This document shows positions 17,328 through 26,888 of a stretch of 64,000 nucleotides of DNA, in pieces. Source of the DNA: Vibrio azureus (lineage in GTDB: Bacteria; Pseudomonadota; Gammaproteobacteria; Enterobacterales; Vibrionaceae); assembly GCF_002849855.1 (NCBI RefSeq), contig NZ_CP018616.1:2790001-2854000 (forward strand). Reading direction: 5' to 3'. The translations under genes were made by a program, and so were the position numbers. The notes under the pieces were generated by a model, which made no database searches, was not told where the DNA came from, and saw nothing but the letters and a program-made list of their open reading frames with translations. The number at the start of each line of letters is the position of its first letter. Positions within the stretch are counted from its first letter, which is position 1.

Positions 17328-18785
17328 TTACAGTTCGATACCAGGACTCAAATTAGAAGGCAGCACACACTCCTGCCCTTCCATTGACGCCATCGGATAA
17401 GCGCAATAATCTGCCGCATAATAAGCACTGGGTCGTAAGTTACCCGAAGCCCCAGGTCCTCCAAATGGCGCATCACCACTGGCGCCCGTAAGTTGGCGAT
17501 TTCGGTTAACGATACCGGCGCGAATATGGTCAACGAAATACTGCCACTCATCGTCATCGCTAGAAATCAATCCTGCAGATAAACCAAAACGAGTGTCATT
17601 GGCTAATGCTACCGCCGTTGCAAAACCATCGTAACGCACGAGTTGTAAGAGTGGACCAAAGTATTCCTCATCAGGCAATTCTGCGACGTTAGTGACATCG
17701 ATGATACCAGGGGAAACAAACGCAGCTTGACCGGCTTTCGCTTCAATAAGGCTCCGCCCTCCTAGCGACTGCAAACGAGCTTGAGCTTCAAGAATATGCT
17801 GCGCGGCAGCAACTGATATTTGCGGCCCCATAAAAGGAGCAGGCTCTGCGAAAGGTTGATCAACTTTAATATTCGCCGTCGCTTGAACAAGTTTATTGAT
17901 GAGCTCATCCCCTCGTTCACCGAACGGAATATATAAACGACGCGCACAGGTACAACGTTGGCCCGCACTAATAAAGGCAGATTGTATGATGGTATAAACC
18001 GTTGCATCTAAGTCATCATAATTGTCCGTGACAACCAACGGGTTATTACCCCCCATCTCTAGCGCCAACATTTTCCCTGGTTGACCAGCAAATTGACGAT
18101 GTAAATGATGTCCGGTATTGGCACTGCCAGTAAACAAGACACCGTCGATGCCTTTTGCTTCTGCTAAAGCAATCCCCGTTTCTTTCGCTCCTTGGACTAA
18201 ATTAATCACCCCTTTGGGCAAACCGACACTTTCCCACAACTTCATAGCCAACTCACCACTCCATGGAGTTTGTTCTGAAGGCTTTAAAACCACAGTGTTA
18301 CCTGCCAATAATGCAGGCACTATATGACCATTAGGTAAGTGCGCAGGGAAATTATAAGGGCCAAACACGGCCATCACTCCCAAAGGGCGATGACGCAGCA
18401 CAATTTGGTTACCGCCCGCTTCTCGTGACGACTCGCCTGTTCGTTGATGATAAGCACGGATTGAGATAGCAATTTTGCCCGCCATCGCAGCAGCTTCTGT
18501 GCGAGTTTCCCACAAAGGTTTACCCGTTTCTTTGGCAATCACTTCAGCAATCTGTTCACTGTGCTCTTTTACTTTTTCAGCAAATGCCAACACTATCGCT
18601 TCACGTTCACAAAATGGACGCTTTTTCCACTCTAACAATGCTTCGCGAGCAGCAGCAACGGCTTGTTCAACTTGCGACTCTGTGGCGCTATGACCTTGCC
18701 AGATCACCTCTTGATTATACGGAGATAGAGAGGAGAAGTGCTCTCCCTCACCCTGCACCCATTCACCTGCAATCCAATGTGTCAT
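17328..18785 (-). CDS. astD: N-succinylglutamate 5-semialdehyde dehydrogenase
   Basis: AstD oxidises succinylglutamate semialdehyde with NAD in the arginine succinyltransferase pathway. The 485-residue aldehyde dehydrogenase has the NAD site FTGSANTG, the general base in [13 protein letters not shown] (Glu) and the catalytic Cys in [11 protein letters not shown]. It begins [15 protein letters not shown]. It lies 28 bases after astA in the same transcript direction, completing argD/astC-astA-astD. Confidence 0.95.
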   Translation of the reverse strand: MTHWIAGEWVQGEGEHFSSLSPYNQEVIWQGHSATESQVEQAVAAAREALLEWKKRPFCEREAIVLAFAEKVKEHSEQIAEVIAKETGKPLWETRTEAAAMAGKIAISIRAYHQRTGESSREAGGNQIVLRHRPLGVMAVFGPYNFPAHLPNGHIVPALLAGNTVVLKPSEQTPWSGELAMKLWESVGLPKGVINLVQGAKETGIALAEAKGIDGVLFTGSANTGHHLHRQFAGQPGKMLALEMGGNNPLVVTDNYDDLDATVYTIIQSAFISAGQRCTCARRLYIPFGERGDELINKLVQATANIKVDQPFAEPAPFMGPQISVAAAQHILEAQARLQSLGGRSLIEAKAGQAAFVSPGIIDVTNVAELPDEEYFGPLLQLVRYDGFATAVALANDTRFGLSAGLISSDDDEWQYFVDHIRAGIVNRNRQLTGASGDAPFGGPGASGNLRPSAYYAADYCAYPMASMEGQECVLPSNLSPGIEL

Positions 18786-18813
18786 GCGTTTTATCCTTAC
18801 ATTCTTTGTTCAA

Positions 18814-19833
18814 TTACTGAGGTAGAAAGCGGACAAAGTCCCCTTCTTTGACCATCAATACGGCAGCAACTTCTGAGGAAATAATCACGGTCTCGCTCTC
18901 CGTGTCGAACACCGCTTTGGTCGCTGTTGCTCGAAAGTTCTCAAACGATGTATTCGCGATCAAAAAATCTTTGCTACTGGCATGTTCAGATATCTGTACC
19001 CGTGCACGATAAGAATGACGTACCGATTCAATATTGCGCCTATCACATTCCATGGTTGGACCGCCGTCGAAAATATCAACGTAGCCGCGATTGGTAAAAC
19101 CTTCGTGCTCTAATAGTTTCAACGCAGGGCGCGTATTATCGTGTACTTTACCGATAACCGCTTGAGCCTCAGGGCTGAGTAAGTTGATATAAATCGGGAG
19201 CTTAGGCATCAGATCTGCAATAAAGCCTTTTTTACCTATCCCTGTTAGATAATCGGCCAAAGTAAAGTCAATCGAGAAAAAATGCTCTTGTAACCACTGC
19301 CAAAAAGGGGAGTTACCGTCTTCATCAGAAACGCCGCGCATTTCGGCAAAAATCGTGTCGGAAAACCGTTCGGGATGCTCAGCCATCATGAGAAAACGAC
19401 ATTTAGACATTAAACGTCCATTTAATCCCTGACGGAACTTTTCACGAAGAAAAAGCGTACAAATTTCGCTATTACCTGTGTAGTTATTACCGAAAGTCAG
19501 AAGCTTTACGACATTATTGACACCCAATTTAGGTGAAGAGTGAACAACCTTGCTGATATGATAAGAGTAAAAGGGCACATCCCATCCGATCGATGCTTCA
19601 ATCCCTGTCGTACCTGCGACTTCACCCGTGTCAGAATCCACGCCAACCATCAAATAGCCTTCGTCTCCTGCTTCTTTTACATCAGGCTTGGAAAAGCTAT
19701 ATTCCGAGTGTTTAATGCGGTTGGTTAATAGTTCTTCATTAACCGGCAGAGAAGTAAAACCAAATCCCGATTCTACAGCACAAGTGTGTAGAGCTTCGTA
19801 ATCTGACATTGCAATAGGGCGAACAACTAGCAT
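18814..19833 (-). CDS. astA: Arginine N-succinyltransferase
   Basis: AstA transfers succinyl from succinyl-CoA to arginine, the first step of the ammonia-producing AST pathway. The 339-residue product begins MLVVRPIAMSDYEALHTCAVESGFGFTSLP and holds the conserved LFLREKFRQGLNGRLMSKCRFLMMAEHP and FDGGPTMECDRRNIESV stretches. The ATG at 19833 has GGAGGG upstream. It follows argD by 120 bases that carry a 16-bp tandem duplication and a hairpin. Confidence 0.95.
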   Translation of the reverse strand: MLVVRPIAMSDYEALHTCAVESGFGFTSLPVNEELLTNRIKHSEYSFSKPDVKEAGDEGYLMVGVDSDTGEVAGTTGIEASIGWDVPFYSYHISKVVHSSPKLGVNNVVKLLTFGNNYTGNSEICTLFLREKFRQGLNGRLMSKCRFLMMAEHPERFSDTIFAEMRGVSDEDGNSPFWQWLQEHFFSIDFTLADYLTGIGKKGFIADLMPKLPIYINLLSPEAQAVIGKVHDNTRPALKLLEHEGFTNRGYVDIFDGGPTMECDRRNIESVRHSYRARVQISEHASSKDFLIANTSFENFRATATKAVFDTESETVIISSEVAAVLMVKEGDFVRFLPQ

Positions 19834-19862
19834 CAATATTCCCTCCAGATGCAAAAAATCCT

Positions 19863-19894
19863 AACGATATTGTAGGAAAACGATATTGTAGGAA
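19863..19894. repeat. Perfect 16-bp tandem duplication
   Basis: AACGATATTGTAGGAA is present twice head to tail (19863-19878 and 19879-19894) in the gap between argD and astA, next to the hairpin at 19899-19926. Confidence 0.9.
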
Positions 19895-19898
19895 CAGG

Positions 19899-19926
19899 CC
19901 CTCCATCATCAATCCTTGATGGAGGG
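19899..19926 (-). other. Hairpin between argD and astA
   Basis: A perfect 9-bp inverted repeat (CCCTCCATC / GATGGAGGG) with a 10-base loop, 28 bases past the argD stop. The minus strand has no T run after it, so it is probably a processing or stability element, not a full terminator; the plus strand has only TTTT. Confidence 0.6.
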
Positions 19927-19953
19927 TTTTCGCTTGATAAACTGATAGCGTGC

Positions 19954-21165
19954 TTACACGAGTGTAGCGATCGCTTTATCCAGTTTTTCCAAGCCTTGTT
20001 CAATTTCTTGTTGTGTAATAACGAGTGAAGGAGTGAAACGAACGACATTGGCACCCGCAACCAATACCATCAGGCCTTGTTTACCAGCAGCAACCAAGAT
20101 ATCTCTTGCACGCCCCTGCCATTCTTCATTCAAAGCCGCACCAAGCAGTAAACCTTTACCGCGAATTTCAGCAAAGAGTTGATACTTCGCATTGATTTTC
20201 TCTAGACCTTCGCGAAACATACTTTCACGTTCCAATACACCAGCTAAGACTTCGGGTTTGGCAATTTCTTCAACCACTGCTTCTGCCACCGCACAAGCTA
20301 ATGGATTACCGCCGTAAGTTGAACCATGGGTGCCCACTTTCATGTGCTCAGCCAGTTTCGCAGTCGTTAACATGGCACCAATAGGGAAACCACCTCCTAG
20401 TGATTTCGCTGTGCTTAGAATGTCTGGTGTAATACCTAAACCTTGGTATGCGTAGAAATGTCCCGTACGACCGTTCCCCGTCTGAACTTCATCGAAGATC
20501 AGCAGTGCGTTGTGTTTGTCGCATAATTCACGCACTGCTTGAGCAAATTCAGGTGTGGGTGGAATAATGCCACCTTCCCCTTGGAGAGGCTCCATCATAA
20601 TCGCACACGTACGATCAGACATATGCGCTTGCAGTGCCTCGATATCATTGTAAGGAAGGTGAGTCACGTCACCTGGTTTAGGACCAAAACCGTCGGAATA
20701 AGCCGTTTGACCACCGACAGTAACAGTGAAAAAGGTACGGCCATGGAAACCTTGAGTAAAAGCGATAATTTCAGACTTTTCAGGACCGTGAACATCGGCA
20801 GCATAACGACGTGCCAGTTTCAGTGCGGCTTCGTTCGCTTCTGCGCCAGAGTTAGCAAAGAAAACTCGTTCTGCAAAACTGATGTCCGTTAGCTTTTTAG
20901 CGAGCCTTAAAGCAGGCTCGTTGGTCATCACATTACTGAGGTGCCAAAGCTTGTTCCCTTGCTCGGTCAACGCGTTGACCATGACAGGATGACAATGCCC
21001 AAGACAGCTCACCGCAATACCACCAGCAAAGTCGATGTATTCATTACCGTCTTGATCCCAAATACGTGAACCTTGACCTTTTACCGGAATCATTTCCATT
21101 GGGTTATAACAAGGCACCATCACGTCATTGAATAAGCCACGCTCTACTTTATTTTCCACTGTCAT
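19954..21165 (-). CDS. argD: Acetylornithine/succinylornithine aminotransferase
   Basis: This PLP enzyme serves both arginine synthesis (acetylornithine) and the AST pathway (succinylornithine, AstC). The 403 residues include [29 protein letters not shown] and the PLP-lysine motif [15 protein letters not shown]. The ATG at 21165 has AAGGA upstream; a longer reading frame upstream lacks this. It leads the ast cluster, so astC is an equally fair name; I saw no second copy in the window. Confidence 0.92.
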   Translation of the reverse strand: MTVENKVERGLFNDVMVPCYNPMEMIPVKGQGSRIWDQDGNEYIDFAGGIAVSCLGHCHPVMVNALTEQGNKLWHLSNVMTNEPALRLAKKLTDISFAERVFFANSGAEANEAALKLARRYAADVHGPEKSEIIAFTQGFHGRTFFTVTVGGQTAYSDGFGPKPGDVTHLPYNDIEALQAHMSDRTCAIMMEPLQGEGGIIPPTPEFAQAVRELCDKHNALLIFDEVQTGNGRTGHFYAYQGLGITPDILSTAKSLGGGFPIGAMLTTAKLAEHMKVGTHGSTYGGNPLACAVAEAVVEEIAKPEVLAGVLERESMFREGLEKINAKYQLFAEIRGKGLLLGAALNEEWQGRARDILVAAGKQGLMVLVAGANVVRFTPSLVITQQEIEQGLEKLDKAIATLV

Positions 21166-21573
21166 TGCACATTCCTTCTTGATACGGCACACGAGTAGAT
21201 AAGTACATTTACTTAGCCACTTAACTAGCAAAGAATATATTGCCTATATGCTACTACGGCATTGTATTTACATTTAATTAACTATTTCAACGGTGATTTA
21301 TAATATTAAAAAAACAACCACCCTATCCCAAAGCAACAATAATGACTATTTATGCAATACAACACGTGATTAGTGAAGCAATTTTTAAGCAAGCCTGTAT
21401 AAATCTTAGCGCTTACTGGGCCGACATGATGATTTTTACAGTGGTTTTTGACTCAGTTTTATAGACAGGCAAGGAGTTTGAAGTAAGAAAACGAACACAA
21501 TAGGAACGAATAGTTTTGCATTCTTTCTAGCAGGCAATAAATATGAAAAAATTGTTAAGAAAAGTGATCGAGA
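21166..21573. other. Intergenic region argD-pabA (408 bp)
   Basis: No reading frame or RNA gene is recognisable. It is AT-rich and must hold the promoter of argD-astA-astD. One candidate ArgR box is described separately; no terminator for pabA with a clear stem was found. Confidence 0.7.
21341..21358. promoter_or_regulatory. Candidate ArgR box upstream of argD
   Basis: AATGACTATTTATGCAAT matches the 18-bp ARG box consensus (WNTGAATWWWWATTCANW) except at two positions. It lies about 176 bases upstream of argD. A second box at the usual 3-bp spacing is not obvious, which lowers confidence. Confidence 0.4.
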
Positions 21574-22161
21574 TCAGATAGTAGTGCGTTTGAGAAAGTT
21601 AGCTAACATCTCATGCCCTTGCTCCGTTTTGATCGATTCAGGATGGAACTGAACAGCATCAATTGGCAAAAACTTATGCTGATACCCCATAATTTCATCT
21701 TTACTGCCATCTGGATATTCCGTCCAAGCTGTCACCTCAAGTTGGTCAGGAAATGTACTTTCCTTAACAATCAGTGAATGATAGCGTGTCACAGTAAGAG
21801 GGTTCTGAAGGTTGTTAAACACACTCTGGCCATTATGTCGAATACGAGAAGTTTTACCGTGCATCACTTGACGAGCTCTTACTACTTCTCCGCCAAACAC
21901 TTGTGCGATCGCTTGATGCCCTAAGCACACTCCGAGAATGGGTAGCTTACCAGCAAAATATTTAATCGCCGCGAGTGAAATGCCCGCTTCGTCAGGCGTA
22001 CCTGGCCCTGGAGAAATAACAAGATGGGTTGGATTAAGCTCTTCAATCCCTTGGATATCGATTTCATCGTTACGTACAACCTTAACTTCCGCTCCAAGCT
22101 CACAAAAGTATTGATATAGGTTGTAAGTAAAAGAGTCGTAGTTATCGATGATCAGCAACAT
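21574..22161 (-). CDS. pabA: Aminodeoxychorismate/anthranilate synthase component II (glutamine amidotransferase)
   Basis: It supplies ammonia from glutamine for p-aminobenzoate (folate) synthesis and perhaps also anthranilate. The 195 residues form a class I amidotransferase with the oxyanion segment [12 protein letters not shown], the nucleophile in [13 protein letters not shown] (Cys79) and the His-Glu pair in VQFHPESI. No component I gene is next to it, which favours PabA over TrpG. Location upstream of the argD-ast cluster is the same as in V. cholerae and many enterics. Confidence 0.88.
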   Translation of the reverse strand: MLLIIDNYDSFTYNLYQYFCELGAEVKVVRNDEIDIQGIEELNPTHLVISPGPGTPDEAGISLAAIKYFAGKLPILGVCLGHQAIAQVFGGEVVRARQVMHGKTSRIRHNGQSVFNNLQNPLTVTRYHSLIVKESTFPDQLEVTAWTEYPDGSKDEIMGYQHKFLPIDAVQFHPESIKTEQGHEMLANFLKRTTI

Positions 22162-22282
22162 AAAGCGTCACTTGCTCCTATCCATTTTTTGTCCGTTTAA
22201 CCTAAGCTGTCGCCTAAGGCCATTAAGGGCGGTATTTTGCAACACAACGCAAGAAAGGCAAGCATTTATACCCCTGTTGATA

Positions 22283-22316
22283 ATAAAAAAGACCAGTCTC
22301 ATCTGGTCTTTTTTAT
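22283..22316 (-). terminator. Intrinsic terminator of the xds-like gene
   Basis: A perfect 14-bp inverted repeat (ATAAAAAAGACCAG / CTGGTCTTTTTTAT) with a 6-base loop, 20 bases past the stop codon; the A/T arms supply U runs on both strands. Confidence 0.9.
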
Positions 22317-22335
22317 TGTATCGTAGTAATCAGTG

Positions 22336-25300
22336 TTAACGGAATGAGAATCGTCGACGCAAGAAGCCGAGCCCGAGTAGCATTAGTAGAGCACCAAAAC
22401 CTAATGAACCCGCACTTCGTTTAGGCTTTTCTGCATCAGTACTGCCTTCTGCAGAACCTGCGCCAGAATCCGTACTGCCCTCTTCTGAGCCTGTGCCAGA
22501 GTCCGTACCGCCTTCTTCTGAACCTGCGCCAGAATCCGTACCGCCCTCTTCTGAGCCTGTACCAGAATCTGTACCGCCTTCTTCTGAACCTGTGCCAGAA
22601 TCTGTACCGCCTTCTTCTGAGCCTGCGCCAGAATCCGTACCGCCTTCTTCTGAGCCTGTGCCAGAATCCGTACCGCCTTCTTCTGAACCTGCGCCAGAAT
22701 CCGTACCGCCCTCTTCTGAGCCTGTACCAGAATCTGTACCGCCTTCTTCTGAACCTGTGCCAGAATCTGTACCGCCTTCTTCTGAGCCAGTTTCATCATC
22801 AGGGAAATCTATTGCGATCAAAACCGGATCATGATCAGATGCTGAGAAAACATCTTTATACTTCGGCATATCACCCGTGTATTGCCCACTGTATTGAAAC
22901 AACTTACTTTCGAGAGAGTTAATGTGCCAGTCTTCAATATCAACCACCTTTTTTGCAAGGCTTTCACTCGCTAGCGCATGGTCTAGGTTACCGAGTTCAC
23001 CAGAAAACGTGTATGAAAACGTCTTGGTACTGTGCAGTAAAGTATTCAAGTTACGGTAGCCATAACCTTGATGAATTTGGCTTTTTTCAGTTTGAAGTTC
23101 ACCGCCATCTAGCGTAGTGTAAGCCGCTGTATAAATATCCCGAGCATATTTTTCTTTCGAATAGTCCGTGAGAGTGAGAAGAGGATCTTCCATTCCGTAA
23201 GCATTGAGATCGCCAATGATTAAGACATCACCGTCAACCTCTCGCAATGCCTCTCCCACAGCTTGTGCCGCAGAGACACGGAAATTATTACAGTTGCCTT
23301 GCAAGTCGTCAGGCCCTGATTTGCCAACATCCGCAATCCACTCTTCAATACAGTTTGATCCTTTCGATTTAAAATGATTGACCACAACCGATAAATCTTT
23401 ACCTGTCTCTTTGACAGTAAAGGTTTGCAGTAAGCTGTGACGTTGATATTTGTCATAAGCTGGATTTCCTTCACCGTCACTCTCACGGGTAATGGTGTTT
23501 TTTGCAACGTGTTGCTCTGGAGTGACGATCACTCTCGCGGCTTGTTTAGGCACAACAGTGTTAGCACGGTATAGCAACGCTACCATGATTGCGTCACCAC
23601 CAAAATAAGCACCTTGGTATTTATCGCGATCTTCAATTTCCACAAAAGTGTAGTGCTCTTGACTCAGCTCAATCTCCGCATTCAGAGCATCGACCAAGTC
23701 TTTCAACGCACCGTTGGGGCCAAAGCCATTATTCTCCACTTCCATCAAACCAATGATGTCGGCATCCATTAAGTTGATTGCCTTAACAATTTTCGCTTTC
23801 TGGAGTAAAAAGTCGTCCAAGCTTTTTGCACCACGATTACTTCCCGTTGGATTTGGCTCGCCACTATTAGCAACCGATGTAAAGTAATTTAATACGTTAA
23901 AGCTTGCAATGCGTAAATCTGCTTCTGCAATTTCAGGGGCTGCTTTGCGCGCTACATCGAACTCCACATCAGAGGTTACGAAATTAGAGCTATCCACTTC
24001 ATTGGTTACAATCAGTCGATAATCGTTGTGGCTGTAGGAAATCACCCCTTGAAGACCTTCAATTCTTGAACCAAGACGAATATGCTGTTCAGAAGATCCA
24101 TCTTGATCAATATCTTTAGAAAAATCCGGGTAATAAGGAATTTTCCCATCTGGCGCCTTGTTATCCGACTCTATATACATCAGGCTCTCAGCATTGTGTT
24201 TGGCTTGTGCGAGTGCCGCTTCGCTCTCAGCAGGATATAACTGAGTTGGCTTAAACAATGATGCTTGATACGACACCACCATGTTGTTACGTTTTGGTCC
24301 ATAATCGAAAGAAAAATTACGCGTCACAAAGAGATTACTTGCCACATTCAATTCCACTTGCATGCCTTCGTAACGTTCTAGAGCGTCACGCAATGTCTCA
24401 TTCGGCTCGATAATCAAACTTGTCACTAATGGTGCTGCTGAGGTGCCGGTCTTTACATAGCTGTTACTATCAGAAGCTAATTGGGTATTGTCGTAGTACT
24501 CTTTAACTTTGCCTTTCACGCAGACCACATCGCCCGGAGTCAACTGAGTTTCCGCAGCTCCGGTATAAACAAATAACCCCTCAGATGTCTTAGCGTTATG
24601 GTCATTATCTAGAGCTTGTATATAAAAGCCTTTGGTTAAACCAGTGGTGACCGCGGTGACAACTCCTGTGACAAAATGATCATCAACAGAAACATAAGGA
24701 TAGCCATCAACCAATGGGGAGCTTTCACCTTCCCCTTGGATATCATGTATTGAGGTAAAATTAGGTGACTGACCATTATCCTTACATTCAAATGGCTCGG
24801 TCGGTTCAGCAAGATTGAATAGCCCTAAGCCGTCAACTGTATCTTTTTTTAGTCTCGTCCATTGTGATGCTTGGTATGTTACAGAAGGAGTTGCCCCGTC
24901 AAGGTTGCGAACTAACGTCACATCTTGAACAAGATCAATATCTCCCATCACACCGATAATGTCATGGACTGCGCCATTTTTAAGTAATGCAATGGGGTCA
25001 TCACCATTAAAGTTTGCAACATTTTTATCCGTTTTATCAGCCACTGATTTAATGGTATCGCTTGCATCACCGTGAGCCAATACATATACCTGCTTGGCTT
25101 CCAGTGTCACCTCACTTAAGTCAAGTTTGCTCCCCCATACACCACCTCCATTAGATGATTTGGCCAACTCATAACCACTGAGGTTGACAGCCGTGTCACC
25201 TGTATTAGCAATTTCTACGGCTTTGTTAAATTTTCCGCCTTCTACGTATTGAGAAAGAATAATGTCAGCATGAGTATTGGCACTTAATACACTGGAGACC

Positions 25301-25338
25301 ACCAGTGCAATTAAAGAGGGTTTGATTAACGTGTCCAT
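22336..25338 (-). CDS. xds: Secreted Xds/ExeM-like nuclease with GlyGly-CTERM anchor
   Basis: The V. cholerae homologue Xds degrades extracellular DNA in biofilms and neutrophil traps. The 1000 residues contain a signal peptide (about 1-24), a lamin-tail domain (about 25-150, ILSQYVEGGKFNKAVEIAN), an ExeM OB-fold (about 205-310) and an endonuclease/exonuclease/phosphatase domain (about 475-840) with catalytic LMEVENNG, NHFKSKG, IGDLNAYG and SDHDPV. Then come ten to eleven 11-residue acidic repeats (851-970) and a C-terminal GlyGly-CTERM signal (AGSLGFGALLMLLGLGFLRRR) for rhombosortase processing after type II secretion. The repeat spacer is the unusual part. Confidence 0.9.
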   Translation of the reverse strand: MDTLIKPSLIALVVSSVLSANTHADIILSQYVEGGKFNKAVEIANTGDTAVNLSGYELAKSSNGGGVWGSKLDLSEVTLEAKQVYVLAHGDASDTIKSVADKTDKNVANFNGDDPIALLKNGAVHDIIGVMGDIDLVQDVTLVRNLDGATPSVTYQASQWTRLKKDTVDGLGLFNLAEPTEPFECKDNGQSPNFTSIHDIQGEGESSPLVDGYPYVSVDDHFVTGVVTAVTTGLTKGFYIQALDNDHNAKTSEGLFVYTGAAETQLTPGDVVCVKGKVKEYYDNTQLASDSNSYVKTGTSAAPLVTSLIIEPNETLRDALERYEGMQVELNVASNLFVTRNFSFDYGPKRNNMVVSYQASLFKPTQLYPAESEAALAQAKHNAESLMYIESDNKAPDGKIPYYPDFSKDIDQDGSSEQHIRLGSRIEGLQGVISYSHNDYRLIVTNEVDSSNFVTSDVEFDVARKAAPEIAEADLRIASFNVLNYFTSVANSGEPNPTGSNRGAKSLDDFLLQKAKIVKAINLMDADIIGLMEVENNGFGPNGALKDLVDALNAEIELSQEHYTFVEIEDRDKYQGAYFGGDAIMVALLYRANTVVPKQAARVIVTPEQHVAKNTITRESDGEGNPAYDKYQRHSLLQTFTVKETGKDLSVVVNHFKSKGSNCIEEWIADVGKSGPDDLQGNCNNFRVSAAQAVGEALREVDGDVLIIGDLNAYGMEDPLLTLTDYSKEKYARDIYTAAYTTLDGGELQTEKSQIHQGYGYRNLNTLLHSTKTFSYTFSGELGNLDHALASESLAKKVVDIEDWHINSLESKLFQYSGQYTGDMPKYKDVFSASDHDPVLIAIDFPDDETGSEEGGTDSGTGSEEGGTDSGTGSEEGGTDSGAGSEEGGTDSGTGSEEGGTDSGAGSEEGGTDSGTGSEEGGTDSGTGSEEGGTDSGAGSEEGGTDSGTGSEEGSTDSGAGSAEGSTDAEKPKRSAGSLGFGALLMLLGLGFLRRRFSFR
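22429..22788 (-). repeat. 33-bp in-frame tandem repeats in the nuclease gene
   Basis: Ten full units and a diverged eleventh encode GSEEGGTDSGT or GSEEGGTDSGA. The last residue alternates T/A in a T,T,A,T,A,T,T,A,T,A order, which suggests duplication of 66-bp or larger blocks. The last units (GSEEGSTDSGA, GSAEGSTDAE) are diverged. Confidence 0.95.
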
Positions 25339-25647
25339 GGATTTACCTAGTTGTTATTGGAGATAAAACAGTCTTACTTCGACTGATGGCGAACACTATC
25401 GGACTTATTTATCAAACAGATAAGAATGAGCATTGACATTCATGACGAAAGTCACAAATTAAATCTAAAATTGAGACAAAAATGGGAGATTTTATAAGAA
25501 AAAAACAAGCAAGCATTCATAACATGCTGAAATAAAAGAAATAAGAATGACGTTCGATATGAGAATCTGAACTTCTTACAATGCAACCGGAACGAGTAAA
25601 ACAGAGGGGAGGGAACAAATAGATTTGTGCTCTCAAGGAGACTCGAT

Positions 25648-25704
25648 ATGACGAAAAAAACCAAGCTCAATGGCCAAATAAATCAATTTGGCCATTTGGA
25701 TTAA
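25648..25704 (+). CDS. Possible 18-residue microprotein (weak)
   Basis: ATG at 25648 follows AAGGAG at a spacing of 7, an ideal ribosome site, and the frame reads MTKKTKLNGQINQFGHLD before TAA. It lies convergent to trpS and its codons overlap the arms of the trpS terminator hairpin, which may mean the reading frame is accidental. No similarity is recognised. Confidence 0.22.
   Translation: MTKKTKLNGQINQFGHLD
25669..25696 (-). terminator. Probable terminator downstream of trpS
   Basis: A perfect 11-bp inverted repeat (AATGGCCAAAT / ATTTGGCCATT) with a 6-base loop, 38 bases past trpS. The T7 run on the minus strand begins only about 8 bases after the stem, so efficiency is uncertain. Confidence 0.6.
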
Positions 25705-25734
25705 TAACGATTATCGAAGTAAATCAGAGACGGC

Positions 25735-26772
25735 TTATGGACGAGGTACAAACCCTACTGCTTGGTAAGCTTGCTTCAGGGTTTCTGCGGCACGCGCTGA
25801 GGCTTTCTCCGCTCCCTGCTTCATCACTTGGTCCATGTAGTGACGATCGGCACGGATCCGGCGATACTCCGCTTGGATAGGCTCTAACATCGCAACTAAA
25901 GCTTCACCAACATCCTTCTTGAATGGGCCATACATTTCAACGCCTTGATATTGCGCTTCAATCTCAGCAAAGCTCATACCTGTTGCAGCTGAATAAAGCC
26001 CCATAAGGTTAGAGATACCGGCTTTGTTCTCCCAATCGTGGGCGATACGTGGCGGTGTTTGTGTATCGGTTTGCGCTTTGTTGATCTTCTTAATGATCGA
26101 TTTAGGCTCTTCCAGCAACGTAATGACATTTTTACGGTTATCATCAGACTTAGACATCTTTTTGGTTGCATCTTGAAGGCTCATTACACGCGCATTGACC
26201 GTTGGAATGTAAGGCTCTGGCACTTGAAAGATCGGTTGTTCTGGCGAATAGATATTGTTAAAACGATGAGCAATATCACGAGCGAGCTCTAGGTGTTGCT
26301 TTTGGTCGCTACCAACAGGCACCTGATGCGCGCCGTAAAGTAGGATATCTGCAGCCATCAGCACTGGGTAGTCAAACAAACCAACGTTCACATCACCAAA
26401 CTGACTTGAGCTATCACTTGAGTAACGCGCTGACTTGTCTTTAAACTGGGTCATACGGCCCAGTTCACCCATTTGGGTATAGCAATTAAGAAGCCAACCA
26501 AGTTGAGCATGCTCTGGTACGTGCGACTGAACAAATAGCGTGCTCTTTTTAGGGTCAACACCAACTGCCAGACAAATTGCCAGTGCATCTAGCGTCGCTT
26601 CATGCAGTGCTTTAGGATCCTGACGGACCGTGATTGCATGAAGGTCAACAACACAATATTGGCAATCATAATCGTCTTGCATCTGCTGCCATTGACGTAG
26701 AGCACCCAAGTAGTTACCGATACTTAGTTCACCTGAAGGTTGAACACCACTCAATACAATGGGTTTGCTCAT
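25735..26772 (-). CDS. trpS: Tryptophanyl-tRNA synthetase
   Basis: This class I synthetase charges tRNA-Trp. The 345 residues have [18 protein letters not shown], the HIGH-like signature being GELSIGNY, and the KMSKS signature as KKMSKSDDN near residue 195. Length is close to the E. coli enzyme (334). It follows gph but a terminator-like hairpin lies between, so it probably has its own promoter too. Confidence 0.97.
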   Translation of the reverse strand: MSKPIVLSGVQPSGELSIGNYLGALRQWQQMQDDYDCQYCVVDLHAITVRQDPKALHEATLDALAICLAVGVDPKKSTLFVQSHVPEHAQLGWLLNCYTQMGELGRMTQFKDKSARYSSDSSSQFGDVNVGLFDYPVLMAADILLYGAHQVPVGSDQKQHLELARDIAHRFNNIYSPEQPIFQVPEPYIPTVNARVMSLQDATKKMSKSDDNRKNVITLLEEPKSIIKKINKAQTDTQTPPRIAHDWENKAGISNLMGLYSAATGMSFAEIEAQYQGVEMYGPFKKDVGEALVAMLEPIQAEYRRIRADRHYMDQVMKQGAEKASARAAETLKQAYQAVGFVPRP

Positions 26773-26813
26773 TAGAATGATTCCTTTGACTTCTTAATCT
26801 AATTAAATGAAAA

Positions 26814-26841
26814 AAACCGTGCAGTCTTAATTGCACGGTTT
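26814..26841 (-). terminator. Intrinsic terminator between gph and trpS
   Basis: A 10-bp inverted repeat (AAACCGTGCA / TGCACGGTTT) with an 8-base loop and a T7 run on the minus strand, 47 bases past gph. It may be partial, letting some reading into trpS. Confidence 0.82.
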
Positions 26842-26888
26842 AATCAGTGTACTCATTAACGAGTATTTTGGAAGCTCTTTTCTTATCG

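Larger units (their letters stand above)
25339..25734. other. Intergenic region between xds and trpS (396 bp)
   Basis: AT-rich; it must hold the xds promoter. Near the trpS end are a probable terminator hairpin and an 18-codon reading frame with a good ribosome site, described separately. Otherwise nothing is recognised. Confidence 0.6.

Noticed and set aside
22401..22799. Lys/Gln/Ala/Val-rich repeat frame on the nuclease strand in another phase
   Set aside because: A frame shadow of the same repeats, with no start context or signal; the GSEEGG frame continues the signal-bearing protein and ends in the anchor motif.
22493..22834. Long proline-rich frame (PESVPPSSEP repeats) on the strand opposite the nuclease gene
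   Set aside because: It is the complement of the 33-bp coding repeats; periodic DNA keeps several frames open without coding.
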